NCBI RefSeq assembly: GCF_000328475.2
Contig: NC_026495.1
Coordinates: 1 to 64,000 of the forward strand
DNA from: Mycosarcoma maydis
Lineage: Eukaryota; Basidiomycota; Ustilaginomycetes; Ustilaginales
Reading direction: 5' to 3'
Length of the DNA stretch: 64,000 bases
The position numbers and the translations under genes are program-made. Positions within the stretch are counted from its first letter, which is position 1, and every line of letters starts with the position of its first letter. Under the pieces are notes generated by a model that saw nothing but the letters and a program-made list of their open reading frames with translations, was not told the origin of the DNA and did not search any database. Positions 9,380 through 19,900 of this stretch are shown in pieces.

Positions 9380-10360
9380 TCAGCCCTGACGATCGCGGCG
9401 CATCTGCGACTTGTGTCGTCGGTAATCGCCGCGAGCTGCAAGGACGGAAGCATTGGGAGAACGTCGACGCTTCTTCATACGGCAAGCGCCGCTCTGAGCT
9501 ATTTGACTCTTGGGCATAGTTGTCGAGCCGCTTGAGCCTCCATTGTTGTCAGAAGATGATCCATTAGAGGAGTCGCCCGAAGAAGACGAGTCGTCGTCAG
9601 AACCAGAACCAGACGCGGTCGAAGCGGTTCCACTCTCGCTGACCGAAGACGAAGTGGTGGATGAAGTGGCAGCCGAAGCGGCAGACGATGAACCAGTTGT
9701 GCTCGTTGCACTACTGTTGCTGCTGCTACTGCTGCTGCTGCTGTTGCCGCCGCCGAAATCAAGGTCCAGACACTGGTAAAACGCATTGGCCGTGTTGTCA
9801 ACGGTCCAGACAGCATACACAACGTGGTAGCCCGAACGCGATGGCATGGCTTTGGATAGGTCGTGATTCATGGTTCTGGGAGGCGCCTTTCCGTTCATCG
9901 AGACCGTGAGGAATGGGTCAGACTCAAGGTCGCTGGCAGAAAGACCGCTGGTCTTGGACGAGTCCCAGTTAGCCTTGGTGATGAAGTACTTGAAGTCGGT
10001 GGTGGCGTGCTGCGCGGTAAAGGTCCATGAGAAAGAGTGAACACCGCTGGCCTTTGTGGTGGGCCAAGCGCTGGGTCCTTGGCGATCCAGCTGAGAGAAC
10101 TGACCGAGACCAGCTGAACAAAGTTGACCGTCGCCCTTGCGGGCGAAAGGGAGACCCTTTGGAGCCTCGACGGATTGCGGCTCGTACTGAATCTCACCGC
10201 AATTCTTGGCCTGACCTTGCTTGCACATGTAGGCACGCGATGCGGGAAAAGTGACGTAGCCGTGAGCATCGACAAAGGTGAAAACGAGGTGGGACAGAGT
10301 TGCGACCAGCGCGACGAGCCGGAATAGCGAGACAGACGCGTTCGAGTTGCTGAAAACCAT
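9380..10360 (-). CDS. Secreted AA10-type lytic polysaccharide monooxygenase (chitin-binding type 3 domain)
   Basis: Encodes 326 residues from ATG at 10360 (MVFSNSNASV). A signal peptide with core LFRLVALVATLSHLVF ends before HGYVTFPASRAYMCKQ. That makes His33 the mature N-terminus, the first ligand of the copper histidine brace; the second is His118 in WTFTAQHATTDFKYF. Cysteines, NCGEIQYEPQ and CLDLDFGG further fit the AA10 fold (PF03067). Such enzymes oxidatively cleave chitin or cellulose. After the catalytic domain (to about residue 225) comes a Ser/Thr-rich, probably O-glycosylated linker, then a strongly basic tail (MKKRRRSPNAS). No carbohydrate-binding module or GPI signal is seen. AA10 is mainly bacterial and viral; fungal members are few, with smuts among the known holders, so ancient transfer is plausible. 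Likely substrate is chitin, inferred. Confidence 0.88.
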   Translation of the reverse strand: MVFSNSNASVSLFRLVALVATLSHLVFTFVDAHGYVTFPASRAYMCKQGQAKNCGEIQYEPQSVEAPKGLPFARKGDGQLCSAGLGQFSQLDRQGPSAWPTTKASGVHSFSWTFTAQHATTDFKYFITKANWDSSKTSGLSASDLESDPFLTVSMNGKAPPRTMNHDLSKAMPSRSGYHVVYAVWTVDNTANAFYQCLDLDFGGGNSSSSSSSSNSSATSTTGSSSAASAATSSTTSSSVSESGTASTASGSGSDDDSSSSGDSSNGSSSDNNGGSSGSTTMPKSQIAQSGACRMKKRRRSPNASVLAARGDYRRHKSQMRRDRQG

Positions 10361-12557
10361 GGTTGCGAGGGAGAACAAGAGAGAAGACAAAAGGGACCAG
10401 CCCGAGATGGAAAAGGGTGTGCGGAAACGGGAGCGGGAAGGTGAAGAGGATGGATAGAGGAAGCGAAGATGAGATGATGGAAGAGAACAAGGGTGACGAC
10501 GAGCAAGCCTAGACAGCACCAGAAGAGAGACGACAATCACCAACTACAGAGGATGTGCGCTGGAAAAGTCTTGGCTGCGCGAGTAGTATCTAAATTGTTT
10601 CTAAGAGAGTGAGCTGAAAGTTCGGCTGTGTGGTGACTGAATTGGAATTGTCAGCCAGCCGAGAGCAAAGGGGGCGGCTATTTTAAATGCTTCAGTCTCA
10701 ACCGCATACACCTCACCTTGCTTGTTTGAGACTTACAAGACAAAGCCGAGTCCTTTCGCTCTCATCACAGTAATCGCAGCTTCTACAGCAGCATTGATCT
10801 CGGCCAGCAGCACTTCCTCGCTGTCAGTTCTGGGGTCTGAGCCGAAACAACCAATCGTAGCATCGCGGTTTGGGGGGTGTCTGCTGAAGCGTTCACTACT
10901 GAGCAAGCACGAATGGATCAGCGCAGCAGGCTTGAGGATGAGAGGTGACAAAGCAGCGCACCCACCGAGACAAGACAGAACAGCGGCCACATTGAGCGCA
11001 GAAAGCAACGGTAGTCGAATCACATGTTGAGCTTCGGAAGCGCCGTCTCCGACGATACGAGCCGTGACAGCGAAACTAAGTTCTCAACGATCGAAGCGCA
11101 GAAAAGCGGGACAGCGGGAAAGCAGCGCTGGCAACATTCGTCGTTCTTCAGAAGCCACTGCCAAAGCGAAGATGAGCCTGTGATGATCAGCAAAGTTGAA
11201 GGTGCTGGCGTTTCAAAACTTTCGGCTTCACCGTCTTCGATCGTCTCAGTTGTCAGTGTCTTGCAAATCACAAAATCTGCTGCGCTAAACTTTGAGCCCC
11301 GCTTTGATTTGTGTCATGTGCCCTATGTTCGATTGAGTTTCGGCTTCTGCGACAGCATCGTATAGACTTGGGCATAGCGCAGAGCGGCAGCGCAGCAGAC
11401 CAGCGCAACTCAATGACAAGCTCAATAATCTACCCGCTATGATCACAGCCCTCGAATTCGTGATCAACGATTCGTGATTGGACTCACGATTTGTATGCTG
11501 TCAGACGTGAGACAAGAAGCGAAGAAAAGGGGGGAATGCTGCCATGCTTGCTGGCCTCGGCAACGGAAAATGTGTGACAGCTGGAAAATGAACTCACAGG
11601 GTCCTATGACTTGGCGCTTCACGCTTGTTTCTCGTGACAGTCACGAGTCACAGTCGTGAGTCTCAGTCACGAGTATGAGTGTGCTTGACTTTTCTCCCTC
11701 TTGGCGCGCCGTGCTTTGACGTGTCGTGTCTGTATGCAGGAGGCACTTGACATTGGCAGTTGTGAGTGACTTGACTGGCGGATGATTCACGATTCGTGAT
11801 TTAATTCCACACGCGACTCTCGACTGCAGCTTTCATCTTCACACCGAGTCCCAATCGTGAATCACAAATCACAAATGTAATCACCATTCACGATTACTGC
11901 GTTGCGGTGCCTATCCCGCATTCTGGTGCCTGTCTCACATTCACGATTGCTCTCCACTCGCATGAAATCCTAGATTTCTTTTCGCTGCCTCCGTTGCGTT
12001 GAATTTTTCGACTTTCCACACTCACGACTCGTGACTTTCTCGAAAGCTTTGTCACCGTCTCGCTCGCTCCGCTTCTGCTTGTTTCCATTCATGCAGAGCG
12101 CATCTTGATCCGACCAAGCATCGGCAGTTGGCCGATCGATGGATACGGCTGAGTTTTCTTTCGCGACTGTGTGATCGAAAGCTGAGCAGCTGATGTCCAA
12201 TCACAAACGCCCAACAGAAGACAACATGCGATTGAACAGTATGGTACAGTACGTCAACTGAATGCGAAAATTGACTTGACACGCCAATTGGGGTTACACG
12301 TTACAGTATATATTCACGTTTAATATAAGATTTGATTGAACGTCCAGAGCTTCCGCTGCGAGACAGTCCAGCGTCGGGAGCCTGTGAGTCTCGATCTGGA
12401 TAGATGATCACGAATCTGGACCATGCATTCACGATTACAGCACCGTTCCGTACCTCTCTGACACATGGAGGGGAACAACTGCTACAATCACGAATGTTGA
12501 TTGGCTTTATATACATGTACTATCGCTTCACTGGACGACGCTCGGATTCATTAGAGT
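10361..12557. other. Large intergenic region with repeat words and one unresolved open frame
   Basis: About 2.2 kb between two minus-strand genes. It holds the LPMO upstream region, with a TTTAAAAT box read on the minus strand near 10680-10690. It also holds an unrecognised frame (10537-11023) and an 11.45-12.5 kb stretch rich in TCACGA/TCGTGA words (11460-11480, 11640-11680, 11780-11900). A plus-strand ATG frame at 11024-11365 has no recognisable motif and I do not call it. Confidence 0.5.
10537..11023 (-). CDS. Unrecognised open frame with a good intron signature, possible gene or remnant
   Basis: A minus-strand frame has no ATG; its open part in the listed interval begins at a GTG codon. 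It reads coding-like residues such as NAAVEAAITVMRAKGLGF. It runs into a perfect GTAAGT donor at 10736. This is followed by GGCTGACAATT (branch site) and a CAG acceptor ending at 10637, giving a 100-base intron like others in this window. The downstream exon would end at a TGA at 10537-10539. Weak points: there is no start codon, no family was recognised, and the 3' exon would overlap the presumed LPMO promoter. It could be a decayed gene or chance. Confidence 0.2.
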
Positions 12558-13070
12558 CTACTTCTGTTCGGGCTTTGAAGCAGCGACATGAGCGTTGGCG
12601 TTGGTAGACTTCCATTCTTGCACCGCCTTGTCTGCCGCTCGGAACGCCTCCATACCCGCTGGCATACCCACATACGTCGCCACCTGAAGCAAGCATTCTT
12701 GAACCTCGGTCTCGGTAACGCCATTGTTAAGTGCGCCTCGAACGTGGGTGGCCAGTTCAGTCGACTTTCCCAGCGCGGCGAGCATGCCAATGTTGAGGAT
12801 ACTGCGATCACGTCGTGCCAATCCGGGACGAGACCATATACCGCCCCACGCATATTCGGTTGCTAATTGCTGCATGGGCATGGTGAACTCGCTCGCGTTG
12901 GCCAAGCTGCGGTTGACATACTCTTCTCCCACCACTTGACGTCGAATCTCATCGCCAGTCGAGTGCAACGTTCGGTGCAGCTCAACCCAGTCAGCCGAGC
13001 GGGCCTGTGCAGGTGCAGGTGCAGGTGCAGGTGCAGCTCCACTATCTTGATCGGTTTTGGGGGCGGCCAT
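12558..13070 (-). CDS. Carboxymuconolactone decarboxylase-like (AhpD-fold) protein
   Basis: Encodes 170 residues from ATG at 13070 (MAAPKTDQD). After an N-terminal alanine/proline repeat encoded by a GCAGGT hexamer run (about 13007-13036), the rest is a full CMD domain: EFTMPMQQLATEYAWGGIW, RRDRSILNIGMLAALGK, then ELATHVRGALNNGVTETEVQ and the C-terminal helix ATYVGMPAGMEAFRAA. This matches gamma-carboxymuconolactone decarboxylases of the protocatechuate branch of aromatic degradation. It lacks the CxxC peroxidase pair of true AhpD; one Cys is present (VQECLLQ). It lies beside an O-methyltransferase and an MFS permease, consistent with, but not proof of, a role in aromatic acid catabolism. Confidence 0.88.
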   Translation of the reverse strand: MAAPKTDQDSGAAPAPAPAPAQARSADWVELHRTLHSTGDEIRRQVVGEEYVNRSLANASEFTMPMQQLATEYAWGGIWSRPGLARRDRSILNIGMLAALGKSTELATHVRGALNNGVTETEVQECLLQVATYVGMPAGMEAFRAADKAVQEWKSTNANAHVAASKPEQK

Positions 13071-13402
13071 GATTGCGTTCGTCCCTCTTCTAGAATCGTT
13101 TGTGCTTGCCGTTGGTAGTGGAGTCGATGGAGCAGATCAACCGACTTTCGTGAGAGGTAACGGCGTGAAGCACAGAGTGGACGCGGATATTCGGCCCCCT
13201 CACGACTTAACTGAATCCGGGTTCTCACGACGCGCGGAATTATACGGTCCAACATACATGATTCACGATCACGGACCACAGACTCAAGACTCGTGATTCA
13301 GGGTCCAACCTGTCTCTGCACAGCATGGTTTGCTAGGTTAGCTTTGCAAAACAAAACGTGAACCCATGTTCGTGTTTGGAATCACGAATTGTCTGCAGCA
13401 GC
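13071..13402. other. Short intergenic region
   Basis: Space between two minus-strand genes, so it is the upstream region of the decarboxylase gene. It has TCACGA/TCGTGA words at 13200-13300 and no gene. Confidence 0.5.
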
Positions 13403-14241
13403 CTACGAAATGGCACGCGTGGCCATACCGAGACCATTCTTGAAAGGCATGGCTACGACATACCATCCCTTCGATTCGAGGTAGTCGCGAAATTTGGCAT
13501 AGGTCCCGATCTGCACACCGGTGAGCCAGTTGTCGATGAAGAGCACTGCATCCGGCTTGAGCGATGCTTCGAGCAGCTTGAATGTCGGCAGCGCCACTGT
13601 GCCATGGCAAACAAAACAGAGAAGCAGAGGTTGAATATGCGTCAGTACAGCCTGCAATTCAAACGCAGCACAGATTCACCAAGCAACTCACTCTCTGCCC
13701 AGATATCGAACAGCACAGCATCTAGGCTATCGGTTTCGATGTTGGCCTTGCTCGTCAGTTCGAGAATGTCTCCTCTTAGCATGGTGAAACCGGGGATTGC
13801 CTTGGTTCCGTCCGGCAGCTTGGTGGCTCGTGCGAGGTTGGCTATCGCAGCATCCGCTTTGTGATCTTCCTTCTCTGTGCCCCACACCATGGCCGGTGCT
13901 CCACCAGCTCCGCTCTGCTTGCCTAGCTTGGCTTCTGCTGCCTGCGATGCGAGTAAGAGGTAGATAGTAGAGACGCCGTACGATGTACCAGCCTCAAAGA
14001 TACGGCGAGCGTTCTTGTTCCGAAGCACAGCATAGATAAGCTCGGACTTGTCTTGCTCTAGTGCAATCATCTTGTCCTTGTACATGCTAAAGTCGCGCTT
14101 CTGCACATTCTGGCCGTTGAGCGACGAGATGCCCGTGCCCTGTGCATCTTGCTGCTCCGAAAGCTCGTGCAGCTCAGTAACCAGCTGGGCCACCTCGGGG
14201 TGCTCTCTGTACAGGATGGTGTTCTTGAAGGAGGCGGACAT
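13403..14241 (-). CDS. Class I SAM-dependent O-methyltransferase, two exons
   Basis: complement(join(13403..13596,13692..14241)), 247 residues. The start at 14241 (MSASFKNTILYR) is the first in-frame ATG. The SAM-binding site is seen as RRIFEAGTSYGVSTIYLLLA, followed by VWGTEKEDHKADAA (acidic ribose-binding position) and SLDAVLFDIWAEMALPTFKL, which reads correctly only across the intron. The intron is 95 nt with donor GTGAGT, branch TACTGACGC and acceptor CAG. The C-terminus has PDAVLFIDNWLTG and KGWYVVAMPFKNGLGMATR. The layout resembles catechol or caffeoyl-CoA type (family 3/24) O-methyltransferases of fungi. Substrate unknown. It is divergent from the MFS gene with a 445-base shared upstream region, which may allow co-regulation. 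Confidence 0.85.
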
Positions 14242-14686
14242 GGTCAGGTCACAGTCGGACAAAGTTGCAAGGTGGTTGCTTATTCGATAGATGCTGTTCT
14301 GTAGTCTTGATCTTGATCGGATCAACTTGGCCCGCTGAGAAGAGATGGGGATCAGCGTGGGGAATGCAGGGCAAAGCTCAGCTCGATGCAAGAATCGTGA
14401 ATCACGAATGTGTGGGGTTGAACCGTGAATCGAAGCGGAACCACTTTCAACCGGTTTCAGGGTCGTTCCACGGCACAATCACGAATCACGAATCACGATC
14501 GTGAATAGTGACTAACTCTCAGACGAATTTCACGCTTTAAAGAATGCCCCGATTTGGTCGCCGCTACTTTCGCCGAAGTGTTTAAGCGTGAGCGACAATC
14601 TTCCACGTTGGTCGAGGATATCAACATCAAAGGCTGTTGTAACTTGAACACCGCTCCATCTTGAATGTTGCTGCAGCACCTCGGTC
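14242..14686. other. Divergent upstream region shared by the O-methyltransferase and MFS genes
   Basis: Holds a cluster of direct and inverted TCACGAAT / ATCGTGAAT words at about 14393-14510. It is the only obvious candidate for shared control of the two genes. Confidence 0.45.
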
Positions 14687-16420
14687 ATGTCGCTGCATCC
14701 TCAGGCTGGACTAGGCGCGAGAAGTGCAGCTCTTGCTGGAGACAATGCATCGTCGTCACGTCTCCAGCAGCGCCGTGCTTGCAGATCTTCCAAGACCGAC
14801 GCTTCTGAAGCAGATGACTTTCGAGCTCGCATGGGTTCGAAGACGGAACTAGCCTCTTCACAGGTCATTGATGGGAGCGGGGATGAAGACGATCAGGAAC
14901 AAGATCGTAGCAAGTACGACGACCGAAAAGCATCAAAAGACGACGAAACGCCGCTGTCGCCCCCGATCGTCACTGCAAGCTATCCACCACCGCCATCAGG
15001 ACGTCGCCGCCCTTCGACATCAGATGGTCGCATTGGCCCCTCCGCGCTACCGCCAGTAGACAGTGGAGCTGCTGCGTGGCGATTCGTCGTATGTGGATTC
15101 GTGATTTGGTCGATGGTCTGGGGCATCGCCTACTCGTACGGAAGCTTCCAAGATTACCACGAGCACAATCCTGAATCGCCTTTCTACGGCAACAGTGTCA
15201 CCAGCATTTCGGCTGTTGGCACGCTGGTGATTGGCTGCCAGCATTTCATTCCGTTGCTCCTCCGGGGTTTTACCAGCGCGTATGCGCATCTGCTCGGCAA
15301 GACGGTGATGGTCAGTCTGGGGCTGAGCGTGGTTTCGATCTTGGTCGCGTCGTTTTCCAAGTCAATCGCTATGCTGATCGCGTTTCAGGGCGTCTGTTTC
15401 GGCATGACTAGCGGGGTACTTCTGATGCCGGTGGTGCTCTACCTCGGTCAGTGGTTCGACAAGAGGAGGGGTTTGGCAACCAGTGTGATCTTTATGGGCT
15501 CGGGTGTGGGCGGTGTTGTGTTTCCGCTGGTTCTCAATGCGCTGCTCACGTCGATTGGGTTTGCTTGGACTATGCGTGTCTGGGCGCTCGCACAAGTGCT
15601 GCTCAACGGTACAGCGCTGTACCTTATCAAGCCGCGAATACGCAGTCCTGCGTCGACGACGAGGCCGCATGCCTCGATCAAGCAGCTCGTTCGGCTGCTC
15701 GTGCCTGGCGATCTGCGCCCTTTGCTGAATCGCATGGCTATGATTTACGTAAGTGTCAAGTGTCACTCGACCGTCTGTTGCGAGACTTGGGACGATTGTT
15801 GATGATGATCTCTTCTCGTTGCGATGATGCGTGTCTGGCAGTTGGTGGTGATCATGCTGCAGGCGTTCGGCTGGTACATTGTGTCTCTCTACATTGCAAC
15901 ATATGCGACGGCACTTGGGTTCAGCTCTACGGTCTCGACGGGTATCCTCTCTGCGTTCAATGCGTCTGCGATAGTCGGATATCTTATCACGGGTCCGACG
16001 ATCGACAGGGTTTGCTTTCCACTTGGCATGGCGGTCTCGTCTGGGCTCTGTGCGCTGACGGCGTTTGTTCTGTTTGGATTTGCCACGTCGCTGGCGACGG
16101 TTCTCGTGTTCGTTCTCGCCTTTGGCGCTGCAGGCGGGGGGTTTGGGTGCTTCCTCACTCCGATCGCCAGAGACGTTAGCGCAGTGACGCAGTCGGATAA
16201 CGCACTCCAGTTTCTCGCGTGGATGTTCATCCGTGGCATCGCTGCAGTTTCGGGCCCGCTCATTGGCTCCGCTCTCTATCGTCCACACGTCGATACGCAG
16301 CACGCACACCCGCAGTACGGCATCAACGGTTTTCGTGGTCTCATCATTTTCGTAGGTGCATCCATGTCGTGTGCGTCGCTTGCATCGTTCTTCGCCTTGT
16401 GGTGGCGCAAATCCTCCTGA
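14687..16420 (+). CDS. MFS permease, monocarboxylate-transporter-like, two exons
   Basis: join(14687..15748,15842..16420), 546 residues. The cytosolic N-terminus (about 120 residues, Ser/Asp-rich) leads to TM1, WRFVVCGFVIWSMVWGIAYS, followed by SFQDYHEHNP as in fungal monocarboxylate permeases. TM4/5 contain LLMPVVLYLGQWFDKRRGLA (conserved loop with RRGLA) and SVIFMGSGVGGVVFPLVL. The intron (15749-15841, GTAAGT to CAG, phase 0) falls after MIY, and exon 2 opens with LVVIMLQAFGWYIVSLY, supplying TM7-12. About 12 membrane segments are expected. Likely role is transport of a carboxylate or small organic acid across the plasma membrane; substrate unknown. Its neighbour genes suggest aromatic acid traffic, an inference only. 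Confidence 0.88.
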
Positions 16421-16926
16421 TGCCATCCACCCACCACGCTTTCAGGGCGCATAAGGGCTCGGCATACATGGCAGATGCCAAGTGCCACTTGGCTGATTGC
16501 AGCGCGACAACAACACCGGCGCCAAAGCAAACGTCTCAGTGACCCTCACAAGCGAGCTCAACGATGAACGAAAAGAGCCCCCCCCTGAAAAAGGCAACAG
16601 GCAACAGCTCGTAGCTGTTCGTGTGAACGAATCATCCGAGTCTCAGACCGAATCCTTGCGTCCGCATGCGCTGTTCCGTAGCGTCGCGTCCATGCCGGTG
16701 ACACTTGCTACGATACGACTGCGCGCTGAGGCGATCACCATGAACAAGATGCAGCCGATCGCAGACGCGCGCAGCGCACCAACCAAGTGATAGGTTATAT
16801 AACTGTTTGAAAGCCTGACTATTCCATGGAGCTAAAGCTGATGAACTGACGAACAAGGAGCACGAGAGGCTAAACGAGGCAAATAAGAGAGAACGAGAAA
16901 ACGTGAAGCGGAAACGAGAAAGGCGC
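16421..16926. other. Convergent intergenic region
   Basis: Space between the 3' ends of the MFS gene and the large NTPase-TPR gene. No gene seen. A TTATATAA box lies near 16794-16801. Confidence 0.5.
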
Positions 16927-19900
16927 TCAGACGACGACGAGCTCGGGAGCGAGCTGGCAGCCGCGCGAGCGACGCAGAGCGATGCGCGTGAGCGAGTCGC
17001 GGCCCTTGCGAGTGGCGGATCGGACAGGAAGCGATTTGGTGTGCGAGTGGTCCTGGTGGTGTTCGTGCGAGTGGCCGTGGACATCGGTTGGAGCGCTGGG
17101 AGCAATGTCGGGCGTACGGATGAGGTACCACTTTTCAGGAACGCTGTATCCGCCTGTAGCTGCTACGGGCTCTGCGTCGCTGTTCAGTTGCCACTCGTCG
17201 TGGTTGCATTCGAGGCCCCTACGCGAAAGAGAGTTGAACAGATCGCGGTAGGTAGCTCGGTTGTTGGCAAAGCCACCGTTGCGACCATACGAGCACCGCA
17301 ACATGTCCAACTGCGGGCTGGCCCACTTGGTGAACAAGTCGTCGGAACCATCCTCGTCGACCTCGCGTAGGACCTCCTCGTACACACCCATTGCGCGATC
17401 GTGACGACCCGCCTTGGTGTACAGTGTAGCTAGGAGCTGGCTCGCTTGGACCGCTTCGTCATCCAAGCCGTCGCCCGAGTGGCGCAAGTTGTAGCACATT
17501 GTGTCGCACAGTGCAATAGCATCCTCAAGGCGATCGGTAGCCACATGTGCATGCACGAGCGCATGTCCAATCGACAGCACCGTCTCGGGACGCCAGTTTC
17601 GCTGTACCTCTCGCGATCGCCATAGCCGCAGCAGCAGATGCTCCAGCTCGACATAGTTGGCCTGTGCACCTAGCAGATGCACGAGTCCGCGGATATCCTC
17701 GAAGCGTAGCGAGAGCAGCTCGATCTGCGACTCGCGCAGAGCTAGCAGCACCTCGTCTGTGATCGCGCGAGACGTCTGGCGCATCATCTTGCCGAGCTTC
17801 TTGCTGGTCGTAGAGAGCACGTCAATGCCTGCCATGTACTCTGCCAACTTGTATCCCAGCGAAACATGCACATGGTAGTATCGGTGGTGACGAGCCAGCG
17901 TCAGTCCGCACTTGGCCAGCTCGTGCGCCATCGAGAAGTCGCCCGCGTCGAGCAACTGTTTGACCTTGTGGTTGACCGTGTGACACATGAGCTTGGCAAC
18001 GTCGGTGATGCGCTTCTCGCTGTCGGTGTGCGTGAGAAGCGACTCGAGCAGCACGAGCAGCACCTCGTCCGAGACGTCTTCGCCGATGCAGCTGCCGAGG
18101 TCCGACGCACGGAAGTGAACGAGCACCTGTCCGAGGATGGTGCGGCACAGAGCGGTGCGACCCATAGCATGCCAGAAGCAGTGCAGACGTGCACCGGCTT
18201 GCAAGAGTACCACCATCTCGACCGTCTCGGAACTAGTGTAGTAGGCAAAGGAACGGTAGAGCTGCATCTCGAGCAGCACAGCCGCCATGACCTCCGAGTA
18301 GGAACGCTGTTCGTAGTGGCCGAGCCTGTGCAGACAGGCAACGATAAAGACAAGCGAGATCGTCTTGTAGTCGTCGCCGTGTGCGTGGGTCCACTCGATC
18401 TCAAAGTCGTGCTCGCACGGCAAGCCAGGAAGCACAATGAGGTGATGAAGCTTGCAGAGCAGCTGTTCGGCCCAAGTGTTGACCTTGATGCGGATGAGGA
18501 TCTGGGCGATGTGGATAGCAGCCTTGTAGAGGAGTAGAGACTCGGTGCATCGCTCGAGCACCTCGATAACGATGGTCTGCATCAGCACCAGGATTTGGGC
18601 GTGATGATGCTCACCACCGAGAGCAAAGTGGATCACGACCACCCTTTCGAGAGCGAAGAGCGTCAACTCGTGCCAGCATCCGTGTTCGGCCTTGAGCTGG
18701 AGGTAAATCTCCATGCAGACGCGCAAAGCGTTGTCGCCGAGGTGCGGCTGACCGTGGTGACCGCCTCTTTCGATGATCTGAACGTACACCTTGGTGAGAC
18801 GCTTCTTGACGACGGTGATCTCCTCTTCGGTGATGGTTTCGACGGTGACGGTGCGCGTGCGTGTAATGACCTCCTCGTACAGAGTGACGGCTTCGTGGTG
18901 ATGCTCCTCCTTGTATTCGCAAACCTTGGCCAAAGCGATGAGCGCCCTGATGAGCAGTGAGTGGTCGACTCCGAAGCGGAGCTTGACAACCTCTCGGAAC
19001 TCGAGCGTGATCTTGTAGTGTTCCTCAAAGTGGAAGCCAACATGAACTTCGAGACCCTTTGTGTAGCGCTCGTAGAGGACGAGGATGATGTCTGGCGAGA
19101 AAAACTCGTGGTGGTGATGTCCGTGATCGTGTCCTCCGTGAACAAAGACCTGCCAGAGCGAGGCACAGATCTCGATGAGCGACTCCCACTTGCAGTGCTC
19201 GTACCTCCAGCCACACACTTCCCAAGCAGCCTCCCAGGCGTCAGGGTGACAGTGACCGTGGTGGTCCTGCAAAACGGTAAAGATCTCCAAGTAGTAGTCG
19301 ATGTAGTCATGGCGACCCATCTTCTTGCAGAGCCTGGCGAGCTTGTAGAGCAGCTGGATGGTGAGTGTGTGCGTGGCACCGCAGTGCTTGCGGTAGCGCA
19401 CCAGCACGTCGAGGTAGAGCTCAATCACCTTGTCGTAACGATAGTGCTCCTCGTAGAATTCGATGAGCGTGCAGAAGGCATGGGTGACGTGTTCGTGGTG
19501 GATCTCGAATTTGTGCAGGCAAGCGTACCAGATGCGAAGGTAGTAGCACTCAGCCTTGTCAAAGTTGCCTCGCTTGTGGTGACAGTGAGCATACTTGCCA
19601 GCAAGCACGAGCAGCTCGACGAGGTGCTCGTCGGGGATCGAGATGTCGATGCTAACGTCGAAGAAGTCCGCCCATTCAATCTCGAGAGTGCGAGTGATGA
19701 CGAGCTCGACCTCGTGGTAGTTGTGCTGCGAGATCAAGAGGTTGATGAGCAACATGCAAGCCTTATACAGGTGCTTATCGCCCTTCTTGATGCGGATGCA
19801 GCGCTCGTAGTGTGTCTCAAAGACGTCGCGAGTGACAGTCTCGGTGACGGTGACCTTGGTGGTGGTCTTGGTCTTTCTCGTCACCTCCACGATTTCTTCA

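Noticed and set aside
10733..11023. Small secreted effector with apparent signal peptide on the minus strand
   Set aside because: The apparent start is GTG, not ATG, and the frame is open upstream of it, so the hydrophobic segment is not a demonstrated N-terminus.
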